NCBI GenBank assembly: GCA_012934845.2
Contig: WNNJ02001461.1
Span: forward strand, 1-64,000
DNA length: 64,000 nucleotides
Source: Pomphorhynchus laevis
Taxonomy: Eukaryota; Acanthocephala; Palaeacanthocephala; Echinorhynchida; Pomphorhynchidae
Direction: 5' to 3'
Program-made: the position numbers and the translations under genes
In this document: piece by piece, positions 31,629 to 41,697 of the stretch
Layout: each line of letters starts with the position of its first letter
Position numbering within the stretch: the first letter of the stretch is position 1
The notes under the pieces: model-generated
Database searches by the model: none
Told to the model about the DNA's origin: nothing
Seen by the model: the letters and a program-made list of their open reading frames with translations, nothing else

Positions 31629-32873
31629 ATGACAAAGAAGACCAACAAGCAAGCGAAACACAACAATACAACAAAGTCGGTTAGGTACGCAGATAATGAA
31701 GTGGCATGTGACTCTCACGGCTGCACGATATGGACCAAAGTAAGCTTCCCCTCAGACAGTTCTCAAACAATGACGAGTCGCAATTTCTATTGTGGTTTCT
31801 GTGCAGCTCTTGCAATTGCAAATTTAAATAAGACTATTAACGATCTACGCTCACTAACCGAATACACTGATAAACCATTACGATCAGATATCCCTTATAC
31901 ATGTGAAGTATTCGAGCAAGATACAGTACCTTCACTAGACAATGAAATCGCTCCGATCAACATAACGGCAACATCTGATACTTCAACATTCCGGAAATCT
32001 ACCCCTACTCGAGTTTGGACACGAGGACATGCAAGATCGCGAATCGTAAAGGCAACAACCCTTGAAACTTCCTTATCTAACCTTAAATCCGATTTCCTGG
32101 ATTCGTCAAATCTAGAGAATTCCATCATTTCTCACAAGGATACACAGAAACAAACATTCCATATCACTCAGAAAACACATCCAAGGCCGGAAACAAACAC
32201 AGAAGCACCACATCACACAGCACTCCCAACTTTTTATTGTCCTCAAACAACCCATAGTCTATATAAAATGGATGGAACACTAAAACAAATGATAAATCAT
32301 ACCAAATCCACTGTAAACAACACTGATAACCCCAATATACCTATTCTATCTGAGCCTAAACGACATAAACGCCGAACATTCGATCGGGATAAATGTTTTA
32401 TCATTGTAAATTTAAATGAATCACCGAGTCCAAACAGTCTCATCCGGATTAAACATGATGTTGATTCAGTAAAGCAAGTTCTTTCAACTGTTCTCCCAAC
32501 AGAAATATCAGTCGAACAAAATAGACAGGTAATACACCTCTTTCGCATTGGGAAGAAACAAGATGGTACCAAACCAAGGCTTTTGAAAGTTGTTGTTGAT
32601 AGCCCCGAGACTAGTAAGCAAATCATCAAGAATTCCTTTAAGTTAAGGGGCTCCAGTATCAGACTTCTACCTGACCTCAGCACTGAAGATAGAAACAGAT
32701 TGAAATCGGCAAGGAAAGAGCTTCAACAAAGAATTCAAAACGGTGAAAAAAATCTAATTGTGAAAAATTTTCAAGTTGTGCGGCGAAGGGTAAATACGCG
32801 ATTCAGCCTCGGAATCCGTCTAAGCGTTCCATCGACACTCTCCGCCGCACAGATTCGTGCATCCACCACGTAA
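31629..32873 (+). CDS. LINE 2 ORF1 protein
   Basis: 414 residues, intact. The N terminus has a Cys/His cluster resembling the PHD-like finger of CR1/L2 ORF1s (CDSHGCTIW, then FYCGFCAA). The middle is Ser/Thr-rich. The C-terminal part (from about residue 255) looks like an RNA-binding fold: FDRDKCFIIVNLNESPSPNS, HLFRIGK, KPRLLKVVVDSPE and a basic helix KSARKELQQRIQNGEKNL. It is expected to bind element RNA as a chaperone. The same layout recurs in LINE 3 ORF1. Confidence 0.82.
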   Translation: MTKKTNKQAKHNNTTKSVRYADNEVACDSHGCTIWTKVSFPSDSSQTMTSRNFYCGFCAALAIANLNKTINDLRSLTEYTDKPLRSDIPYTCEVFEQDTVPSLDNEIAPINITATSDTSTFRKSTPTRVWTRGHARSRIVKATTLETSLSNLKSDFLDSSNLENSIISHKDTQKQTFHITQKTHPRPETNTEAPHHTALPTFYCPQTTHSLYKMDGTLKQMINHTKSTVNNTDNPNIPILSEPKRHKRRTFDRDKCFIIVNLNESPSPNSLIRIKHDVDSVKQVLSTVLPTEISVEQNRQVIHLFRIGKKQDGTKPRLLKVVVDSPETSKQIIKNSFKLRGSSIRLLPDLSTEDRNRLKSARKELQQRIQNGEKNLIVKNFQVVRRRVNTRFSLGIRLSVPSTLSAAQIRASTT

Positions 32874-32944
32874 ACATCAATCCAATTTCAACACCAACAG
32901 AGACACCACACGACTGCCGTTACTCTCAAAATAATATTTCCATC

Positions 32945-35621
32945 ATGTACTCTAACTGTTTAAGCATGTACAACAAATTTGACGAAATATTGTGTCTCGT
33001 TAATTCAATGAACACAAACATCATAGCATTGAGTGAAACCTGGCTTAACAACGATATATCTGATAATGAAATCTCAATCCCAGGCTACTTTGTTATACGA
33101 TCGGATCGAACCGCCTCAAAAGGAGGTGGAGTTATATTATACGTCAAGCAACCGTTAACCATCATCGAGCACAGCATTGTATCAGATGATTCATACAACG
33201 AATATCTGTGGGCAACAGTATCTTCTCCTGATAGACAGAAACTAAAAATCGGTTTATTTTACCGATCTCCGCGCTCCGCAACTGAAAAGATTGGCATCTC
33301 TTTACGACATCACCTAACAAGCTTATCACCGATCATTATCCTAGGAGACTTCAATATGCCTCATGTCAATTGGGACCTATATACTTCGACACATGGTTGT
33401 GATGTTGAATCATCCAATCTCCTTGATACGTTCAACGATCTCAATCTAACCCAGCATATTCACGAACCCACTAGAAGGAGGAAGCAATCATCTGCCATTT
33501 TAGACCTCTGCTTATCACGAGGGGAACCCACAATTGATGAAATCTCTCTCAGCCCCCTATTGGCCACAGTGATCATTGTGTCATTAGGCTGGCGCTTTCT
33601 GTCAGTCTCTTTAGAACAGCCCCCTCGGCAAAACCCGAATTGAATCCCTTCAAAGCGAATTTCGCAAGTATGACGCAAGCTATTCGAAACATTCAATGGC
33701 CTAATCCATATGAAATTGGCATCGATCAGTGCTGGGAAAATTTCAAATCTACTTTGATCAATGCTCTAAATTACTTCTCCCCTTTAAAACGTCAGCGCAC
33801 ATCCCACAAAACTCCCATTTGGTTTGACTCGCAGATTAAACAAATGATTAAGACAAGAGACAAAATTTACAAAAAATTTAAAGAACAGAATTGTTCTTGG
33901 ATCGATTACAAGGAATTACGAAATCAAGTTACGGCACTCAAACGTCAGAAACGCAGGTGCTTCGTTTCCAATCTTTGTCGATCATCAAAAAGATTTCCCA
34001 GTAAATTGTTTAAACATATCAGCTCATTAAAATCAACTACGTCTGAGATTAACTCTATATTTATGGAAACCGGTGAGCTCACATCTGATGACAAAGCAAT
34101 TGCCAATATTTTCCTAGATCAATTCACGCTAGAGAGTCCTACCTGTCAGTATTGCCCCAGATTCTCCACAGCTCAATATCCGTGTTACGAATTTACTCCA
34201 TTTGATAAATTTGAGGTTCTTAACGAACTTCTAAAGCTACCACGATCAATTGCGGCAGGACCAGACAATATTCCTCCAATTCTTCTTCGGGAACTTGCAC
34301 CAGTAATATATGAACCTTTACACACCATATTCGATTTCTCCTTGTCAACAGGCTGTATACCATCAGATTGGAAATGTTCTATAATCCGACCTCTCTACAA
34401 AAAAGGCGACCGTAATCTAGCAAGCAACTATCGGCCCATAAGCCTTACCTGCGTTGCTTGTAAAGTGCTAGAGAAACTGCTTTTTAAACGAATCATCGGG
34501 CACCTAGAAGATAACCAAGTACTCTGCGACAACCAGCATGGTTTCCGCCCAGGAAGATCTACTGTCACAAACCTCATACTTGCGAGGAGTGATTGGACCA
34601 GATATGCCGAGGCTGGAGTTAGTGTTGATGTCTTGTTTTTCGACCTCAGCAAAGCATTTGATCGGATATACTATGATGTCCTCCTTATTACGCTGGAACA
34701 GTACGGCATCAGAGGAACCCTCCTTAATTGGATTAACTCCTTCCTTAGAAATCGGAAGATTACTGTATTAGCTAATAAACAAATGTCAAAAACAAGAAAT
34801 CCTGGACGCGGTGTTCCTCAGGGATCGGTACTCAGTCCATTGCTCTTCATTATTTACATCAACGAGCTTACTACAGCTATTTCGAGTCCATGTGGTTTAT
34901 ATGCCGACGACTTGAAAATTTGGCGACCAATAATCGATAGCCGAGATCCAATGATACTCCAGAGAGACATTGATAATATTAAGGTATGGTGTAATCAACG
35001 GGGACTGGTATTAAACCCCGATAAGTCAAAACATATGCGTATCGGACATCTACACATCAATTCATCATATACCATTGACGGAAGAGAAATTGAAACAGTT
35101 CTCCAATTTCAAGACCTTGGAGTGATCGTAAATAGAAGCTTATCGACCATCCCACATACCAGTCACACAGTTGCTAAATGCCGTCGAATTTTAGGACTTA
35201 TTAGAAGGACCATTGGCCAGCTTGACGCATCCAGTTTTAAGTTAATTTACAATGCTTATGTCTTATCTTTAATGAGATACGCTTCACCTGCCTGTCACCC
35301 TCAAACTACGACAGAGATGAACATGTACGAATCCACACAGTGAAGAAATCTTTAAAGTCATCTGATTTAATGTTTGTGTGGACAGCGCTTAATGTTCAAA
35401 AAGGGCAGAGGGAACATGTTTGTCGCAAACTGTTCGAACTTCGAAATTCAAACAGATTGAGGGGACATCACCTCACGTTAAAGACCCACATTCGTCCACG
35501 AAGAAGATTTAACACAATTGTCAACCGAACGTGGAAAAGCTGGAATAAGCTACCAAGTCAAGTGGTTTCGGCCTCCAGTATTTTGTCCTTCAAGAGAAAT
35601 CTGAAGAATGTACTAACTTAA
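32945..35621 (+). pseudogene. LINE 2 ORF2: endonuclease and reverse transcriptase, two frameshifts
   Basis: The endonuclease block (32945-33560) has IIALSETWLNNDI, GGGVILYV, LFYRSP and ILGDFNMPHVNW of APE-type nucleases. The frame then shifts near 33560 just before GHSDHC, the catalytic His end of the nuclease. The RT block (33563-35343) contains SIAAGPDNIPP, DWKCSIIRPLYKKG, NQHGFRPGRS, LFFDLSKAFDRI (motif A), GVPQGSVLSPLLF (motif B) and LYADDLKIW (motif C). A second frameshift near 35340 precedes the C-terminal block (35340-35621: LRGHHLTLKTH, SWNKLPSQVV, SFKRNLKNVL). Total length would be near 900 codons, normal for CR1. Confidence 0.88.
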
Positions 35622-35837
35622 AACAATCGGATTTTCATTGATATATTTTTTTTAACCCTGTACCCAGCCTGTACGAGCTCTACGCTCTTTTGCTGCTGTT
35701 GTATTTAATAATAATAATAATAATACAGGAGTCACAATAATGTGGCATTTCGTTCAAACGCAAATCTACCATATTCAATAATTGATGTACGTCAAATAAC
35801 ACAAGAATATGAAACTTATCAAGTTGAAACTTATCAA

Positions 35838-36295
35838 GCAGAAAATAGTAAAATATATAAATCAACACAATAATATAAATAATAAATTTAAACTCTTAAG
35901 TGGCAAATTTTTATGGATGGATAATAAATAATATACTTTGTATTAGAATAAGATACTAGATAGTTTTATTATAGGAAATACATCATTAGCATGTATATGG
36001 CCCCGCTGCTATGTTGGGTAGAGGAGTTAGGGGCCGAAACCTGATATCATAGCAGTTCCTCCTGATGACCTCTAATCCTTATTCTGATACGACGTCTGTT
36101 ATGTATTAGTCTATTCATAAAAATGACATTTATTTTAAATTTCATTTTTTTATTTTAACTTGATTTAAATTATAAAAAATTATAAAACAATTATTAATTC
36201 TATTATTTAATTCTTAAATTTTGATTTAGCATTATTATGCTTTGTTTATTTTATAATTATATTAAATACGTAGACTCAGTTAGCTGATTTGATTT
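35838..36295 (+). mobile_element. Penelope-like element, 5'-truncated, inside the gypsy-like fossil
   Basis: It carries the last RT codons (ATCAAGCAGAAAATAG to the stop after TTTTTATGGATGGA), then a well-preserved tail with GGCCCC...GGGGCC at 36000-36035 and the end ACGTAGACTCAGTTAGCTG. Gypsy-like sequence flanks it on both sides. Confidence 0.85.
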
Positions 36296-37004
36296 GTGCT
36301 GTTTTGAAGCCTCATTTTCACAAGGCACCAAATGATTCACTAATTAAATCATCTCGGCTTTTCAAACACCTAGTTATGGATTTAAAGTCCATAACGACTT
36401 ACACCTCAATGCAATTTCGTCGTTACCTACTACAGAAAAGAATATGTTTGTCTCACTCAACACTGTATCACCCTTTATCAAATAGGCAAATAGAGAAATA
36501 TAATGACATTATCTGGAAATCAATTTCGTTAAGCCTACACGACTCTTGCTTGAATATTGATAGATGGCAAACAATCATCACAGGAGCTTTACAGTAGGTA
36601 CGGTCATTGCTTTGTACGACAACAAATTCGACGCCTCATTCGGGATTATTTGAATTTACAAGAAAGACGGAAAGTGAACACTTATGCCATAATCGCTAGT
36701 GAATTCATACGAAGTGTTCGTTAAGCGTTTTAATCGCAAGACAAAATATGATTCACCAGTTGAGCGTGCAACTATCGACTAAAGTAAATACAATCTAAAG
36801 TAAATACAACTATCGACTTGCAGACTAACGACTTGCAGACTAAGGAATTGCAGACGAATGCTTAAATCCACAATATTTTGAAAAGCAACAACTGAATGCC
36901 ACGCCGTGTCCCAGCTTAAAAAAATTTCCAGCTGCATTTAATTCGGACCTTAAAAAATTTTGGTTTCTAATAAACATACAATATAATAACATACAAATTT
37001 CACA

Positions 37005-38187
37005 ATGAAGAAAGCAAATTCGAAGAGAGGGTCAAACACTAAACATATCACGCAACATCGTAGTGCGTATAAGCGGCTAGAGGTCGAATGCTGCAATAAA
37101 GGCTGTGAAGTGTGGTCTATTGTCGACATTCCTTTAAATACCGAGTCGTCACTCAAGAGCAAGGACTTTTATTGCGGCTTTTGTTCTGCTACAATGATTT
37201 CGGCCCTCCAAATGAAACTAGTGCAAGATATGGTTTGTGATGTGAATTGTTGTGATATATCGTTACCTATCAACTTAAATGACGTTCGTGTCTCTCAAAA
37301 CAGCACGGACCATCAAACTTCGATAAACACCTGTACCGTTAATCCTGTCGTTAAGCTGCCATTAGATGACAGTTCAACTCCTGACCTATGTGAACCGAGG
37401 ATTGAATTACCTTCACTGTCATCTACGCATCAGCACGATAATACTTCAAATGCTGTCATCCTTTCAGGACAAAGAAAAATCGGTCATTCATGTTGAACAA
37501 ACTACACCAGCTGTAAACAAAGGAAGGATATGTCGCAACACTCTATTGCAACCTACACGAAACGCTGGATCGACATACCATCAATTGGGTGAAATCAGAG
37601 GTAGCGATTCGAGTGGGGCCATCGATAGAAAACAGAAGGCCAAAAATAAGAATAAATCAGGAAATTATTTACCTTCAAATGGTCAGAGCATTTCTTTGGA
37701 CAACGCTCCTTCTACAAACTACCGTTCGCATCCAGATAGGTCTTGCAATATCCTATTTAGTGGTATCGCTGAATCAAAGGCCAGTAACTCACAAACACGT
37801 ATGAATGATGATGTGTCCAGCCTCCGTACTGTGTTCTGTCAGTTACTCTTAGAAGGTGATGAGAAGCTAGCTTCTACTCTGAAGGTTACAAAGTTGTTTC
37901 GACTTGGAAAAAAGGTGGTAGAGAAACCAAGATTGTTGAAAGTTGTATTATCTTCCGCAAAACATGCAGACCTTTTGCTCAAACGTGGTTTTCGACTTAA
38001 AGATTATCCACATCGTATTCTTAAGGATCTGAGTCTCAAAGATCGTTTAAAGTTGAAAGAAGCAAAAACAGTATTACGAAACCGGCTATCTGAAGGTGAA
38101 ACGAACTTATGCATACGAAATTTTCAGGTTGTCAGGTGGCACCCAGTAGTTCGTTGGAATCCCATAACGATCAACAGCGTCACTTAG
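37005..38187 (+). pseudogene. LINE 3 ORF1, one frameshift
   Basis: The first frame (37005-37496) has the Cys-rich finger CCNKGCEVW ... FYCGFCSA. The second frame (open 37366-38187) has CNILFSGIAE, KLFRLGKK, KPRLLKVVLSSAKH and DRLKLKEAKTVLRNRLSEGE, the same C-terminal domain as in LINE 2 ORF1. A frameshift lies in the overlap, about 37430-37490. Its 3' end overlaps the start of ORF2 by 79 bases in another frame, so ORF2 is probably translated by reinitiation. Confidence 0.8.
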
Positions 38188-41147
38188 CAGTATCCAGTTT
38201 GAATTTTGCTAGTTCGTCTGGAAAAGGTAGTTTCAACAGTCATTCATCGCAACTCTTCAATAGCGTTAGTTTCAATTCTGATCTGGGACACTTAGTTTCA
38301 TTCAACAAATTATTCACCGTTCCTAGTAATCCCTTACCACAACCCACACGCTATTTATCGATTGGGTATTCTAATCTTCGTAGTTTGCCTGCTCAAATAG
38401 TGGAGTTAAAGTATCACATGCTTTCTCATTCGTATGACATTTTCTGCGTTGCTGAATCCTGGTTGCATCAATATATTGTCGATACCACTGTGAACATTCC
38501 TGGATTTCGCCTTATACGAAGCGACAGGATATCAGGTAGGCGAGGTGGCGGTGTCGCCGCGTATGTCAGAGAAAATTTCCTCGTATCTGAGGTGTTGAAT
38601 ATTTGTGACCCTTGTGGGTCGTTTGAGACTCTATGCTTCCGTATTGATCACTCAGCGACCAGTATGAATTTTTGCGTCGTGTATCGATCTCCGTCAGTAA
38701 TTGCAGACACTGATCAACTAAAACTTATTTTACAATCGGTATGTTCCTCCCCTCACTTTATTCTTTTGGGCGATTTTAATCTTCCACGATCTAGATGGTC
38801 AGACTATGTCTTTTCTGATGGTAGTTCCACGGAAAGGGAAATATCTGAGTTCCTTGCTGAGGAACTCATGCTGATTCAGCATGTACAAGAACCAACTTGC
38901 TTAACTTCAAGATCGGATTCGGTACTTGATCTGGTGTTTTCCAGATATGTAGGAGACATAATCAAAGTTGATCATCTCCCTCCTTTAGGAAGTAGTGACC
39001 ACTGCTTGCTCTCCTTGACGGCTGTCCCTTATTCCAGATTCTGTCCACCTTGTTCAAAAACTTACAAACGTCATTGGTCGAAAGTGAGAAGAGAAGATGT
39101 TTTGAGAGTTTACAACCAATTCCCGTGTACTTTTATGAACACGGACAAGCTATCATTGAATATGATCACTGATTACCTACATAAATTATCTGATATTCTT
39201 GCCCCTATGCGTGAATCCTCTTATGCTGCTAAGTCACCTGCATGGATAGATTCCAACGTCAGACAACTAATAAGTTCAAGAAATTGTTTATGGAAGCTTC
39301 AGCGTTCTGACTCTAGTTTCTCTGCCAGATATAAATATGTTCGAAATCTTTGTACTAGAGTGAAAGCAACAAAACGATGTGCATTCGAATCGTCTATCGC
39401 TAATAATGTAACACGAAATCCAAAACTATTATGGGCCTATGTTCGTCGCAACAGAACCCTTAATACAGAAATCAAGTATGTCCTTAATGCGGAGGGATGT
39501 ATGATAACTTCTCAGAGTGGTATTGTGGAATGCCTTGCTACGTCTTTTTCGATACCGACAAATAATTCACAAAGAGCTTCTATCACTTCGCATGGTGTAG
39601 CATTAAAGCAATCTTCGCGTTTTCTTCCAGTAACGATTAGTGAGATTGTAAGTCAGCTTGATCAGCTTGACCCATTTAGCTCTACTGGCCCTGATGACAT
39701 TTCTCCGTTTCTCTTGAAGAATTTATCTAGATATTTGGCTCCTTCCCTTCTTGCTATTTTTGAGAACAGTTTGACCAGTGGATGTGTTCCTGAAGTCTGG
39801 AAAACTGCCATCGTAGTTCCGATCCCAAAGAAAACCATTGCAACGGCTTGTACTGACTATAGACCAATCAGCCTGACTAGTTCTCTATGCAAAGTGCTTG
39901 AAAAGTTGATCGCCACCCGGATCAGGCATCACTTGAGGGAACTCGGAATAATGTCGTCTTCTCAGCACGGTTTCCTTCCTGGTCGTTCCTGCTTAACAAA
40001 CTTATTGACTTCACGCGAAATGTGGGTTGAGGCGGTCAGTCGCGGCCAATCAATTAATGTGGTATTCATTGACTTTTCAAGAGCATTCGATCGGGTGCCG
40101 CATGAGAGCTTGGTAGCATTACTATTTAACTACGGCATTCCTGTAATGTTGTGTAATTGGATTCAAGATTTCCTACGTAATCGTTTCTTTAGGGTGAGAG
40201 TTGGCACCCATCTTTCCACTTCCAGACGCGTTTACTGTGGTGTTCCGCAGGGTACCGTACTAGGACCTCTGCTGTTTATTGTGTTCCTTAACGATTTGTT
40301 GCTGCGGATTCAGAGTCCCTGTCTTGCTTTTGCTGACGACCTCAAAATATGGTCTGTAGATGATATTGATCCGCTTGGCATTTCCCTGCAGGAAGACCTT
40401 AATGAAATATATCAATGGAGTGAGGCTACTGGTATGAAGATCAATGTTGACAAATGCGGCCACATGAAATTAGGAAGGCGTTGCGATGACCGTCGTTTTC
40501 GCCTCGGAACTTCAATTCTTAATGTCGTCATGGAGTATAGGGATCTGGGTGTCATGGTGCATAGGACATTGAAATCCCGATCAAATACAGAGTTTGCCTA
40601 TAGCAAGGCTTTGCGAGCTATGTACTGCGTCAAAAATGCATTTAATCGTATTAATCCATACGTCTTCAAACGGCTTTACTGCGCTCTTGTTCGCTCGCAT
40701 ATAGAGTACTGCGTGCAAGCAGTTTTTCGATACACTAAGAAAGAGTTCAATAGACTAGAGTCAATCCTTCGTAGAGGTTCTCGAATGTGTATGGATGGAT
40801 CATATTCATATCGTGAGCGGCTTGAATTTCTAAAGATACCATCTTTGGGTCAGAGGCTATATTACCTAGACCTTGTTGCATTATGGCGAATGGTTAATGG
40901 GATAGATGGTTTTCCCTCGTGCTATGTTAAAGTTTGTTCTCAGACGCATCGTGGCCACCCGTTGAAACTATTTAAGTTTCCCCACGGTAAAGTAGTGAGT
41001 TTGGCTAGGCTCTCACATCGAGCATTAAACGCCTGGAACACGTTGCCAGGAGAAATAGCATGTACCAAGGACTTATCTCAATTTAAAGTTCAACTTCGTC
41101 AGTGGATTAACGATCATGGCATTCCGAATGTATACAATATTATGTAA
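38109..41147 (+). CDS. LINE 3 ORF2: endonuclease and reverse transcriptase, intact
   Basis: 1012 residues without interruption. Endonuclease (about residues 80-310): YSNLRSLPAQI, FCVAESWLHQYI, GRRGGGVAAYV, VVYRSPSV, HFILLGDFNLPRSRW and SSDHCLLSL, so the Asn, Glu, Asp and His positions of APE nucleases are present. RT (about 490-770): STGPDDISPF, VWKTAIVVPIPKK, DYRPISLTSSLCKVLEKL, SQHGFLPGRSCLTNLL, VVFIDFSRAFDRV (motif A), GVPQGTVLGPLLF (motif B) and AFADDLKIW (motif C). The C terminus ends with the usual RALNAWNTLPGEI. The annotated start overlaps ORF1; the first recognisable domain begins much later, so the real start could be downstream. All catalytic motifs look complete, implying recent activity. 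Confidence 0.92.
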   Translation: MHTKFSGCQVAPSSSLESHNDQQRHLAVSSLNFASSSGKGSFNSHSSQLFNSVSFNSDLGHLVSFNKLFTVPSNPLPQPTRYLSIGYSNLRSLPAQIVELKYHMLSHSYDIFCVAESWLHQYIVDTTVNIPGFRLIRSDRISGRRGGGVAAYVRENFLVSEVLNICDPCGSFETLCFRIDHSATSMNFCVVYRSPSVIADTDQLKLILQSVCSSPHFILLGDFNLPRSRWSDYVFSDGSSTEREISEFLAEELMLIQHVQEPTCLTSRSDSVLDLVFSRYVGDIIKVDHLPPLGSSDHCLLSLTAVPYSRFCPPCSKTYKRHWSKVRREDVLRVYNQFPCTFMNTDKLSLNMITDYLHKLSDILAPMRESSYAAKSPAWIDSNVRQLISSRNCLWKLQRSDSSFSARYKYVRNLCTRVKATKRCAFESSIANNVTRNPKLLWAYVRRNRTLNTEIKYVLNAEGCMITSQSGIVECLATSFSIPTNNSQRASITSHGVALKQSSRFLPVTISEIVSQLDQLDPFSSTGPDDISPFLLKNLSRYLAPSLLAIFENSLTSGCVPEVWKTAIVVPIPKKTIATACTDYRPISLTSSLCKVLEKLIATRIRHHLRELGIMSSSQHGFLPGRSCLTNLLTSREMWVEAVSRGQSINVVFIDFSRAFDRVPHESLVALLFNYGIPVMLCNWIQDFLRNRFFRVRVGTHLSTSRRVYCGVPQGTVLGPLLFIVFLNDLLLRIQSPCLAFADDLKIWSVDDIDPLGISLQEDLNEIYQWSEATGMKINVDKCGHMKLGRRCDDRRFRLGTSILNVVMEYRDLGVMVHRTLKSRSNTEFAYSKALRAMYCVKNAFNRINPYVFKRLYCALVRSHIEYCVQAVFRYTKKEFNRLESILRRGSRMCMDGSYSYRERLEFLKIPSLGQRLYYLDLVALWRMVNGIDGFPSCYVKVCSQTHRGHPLKLFKFPHGKVVSLARLSHRALNAWNTLPGEIACTKDLSQFKVQLRQWINDHGIPNVYNIM

Positions 41148-41697
41148 CCGCTATTAACTTTTTTTTTCTTCTTTTCTTTTCTTTTTTATTTCCTATGTGA
41201 TCAGTTGAAACAGCCATTTGGCTATAACTTGTAATACTAATAATAATGCGAACCCACATAATGCCATCATCAAGAGAGGAAATTGGATTGAGGATACTAT
41301 ATTAACTCGATACTTATCAAGATCACCAGGCACATCTAAAATAATCGATGATAATTTGGAGAAACACTAGGAGCATGTATCTCCAATCAATGTAATCATG
41401 TCAATGAAGAAACTCCGGAGTCAAGAGAAAATAATATGAGCGATTCACTCGTTTAAAGAAATTCAAATTTTAGTGATGCAAAAAAGTGATTGAGCGAATC
41501 TCGTGGATTTAATGAATCTTTGGATGAAGTTCCAACCATGGAATTTAGACGGTCTTCACTAAAAACCAAATGACCAGCATACCTGTCTGAATTTATCGCT
41601 GGGGTGAATGACATGTGATATATAAAGCTTATTATTGTTGTGTTTCTACATTCATAGATATTTTGAATAAAGCCATTTATCTACGTGTTTCGGTTCA

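Larger units (their letters stand above)
31130..35725 (+). mobile_element. CR1-type LINE, near full length (LINE 2)
   Basis: It has a 5' UTR (about 31130-31628), ORF1 (31629-32873), ORF2 in three frame blocks (32945-35621) and a 3' UTR containing GAGCTCTACGCTCTTTTGCTG followed by an (AAT)n tail. It is inserted in the gypsy-like fossil between its RNase H and integrase. ORF2 carries two frameshifts, so it cannot make full ORF2 protein. Confidence 0.88.
36780..41235 (+). mobile_element. CR1-type LINE, near full length with intact ORF2 (LINE 3)
   Basis: It has a 5' UTR from about 36780 with short direct repeats (GACTTGCAGACTAA, and CTAAAGTAAATACAA shared with the LINE 2 leader), ORF1, an uninterrupted ORF2 and a 3' UTR with a TAATAATAATG tail. 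It inserted into the 3' part of the gypsy-like fossil. It is the youngest-looking LINE in the window. Confidence 0.9.
28519..41697 (+). mobile_element. Ty3/gypsy-like LTR retrotransposon fossil, nested (outer element)
   Basis: A broken, old copy with many breaks (ten or more by eye). Matching LTRs of 87 and 89 bp lie at 28519-28605 and 41609-41697, both starting TGACATGTGATAT and ending GGTTCA, about 85 percent alike. Recognisable parts: gag with zinc-knuckle region (about 28800-29450), protease region (29500-29850), RT (29890-30450, SPWRAQVVLIK and FSRLDIRHAYYQI), RNase H (30500-31080) and part of the integrase (36290-36750). LINE 2 (about 31130-35725) splits it, a PLE tail (35838-36295) sits in the integrase, and LINE 3 (about 36780-41235) follows. 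LTR divergence and nesting make it the oldest layer here. Confidence 0.82.

Noticed and set aside
36000-36075. HDV-like ribozyme in the PLE tail block
   Set aside because: The GGCCCC/GGGGCC and CTGCTATG/CATAGCAG order resembles P1 and P2 of the HDV fold. However, there is no P3 hairpin between them, no P4, and no catalytic C in the expected joining strand.
36020-36075. Type II hammerhead in the PLE tail block
   Set aside because: GAAA and CTGATGA are both present and TTAGGGG can pair with CCTCTAA, but the 22 bases between them cannot form stems I and III, and no cleavage triplet fits.
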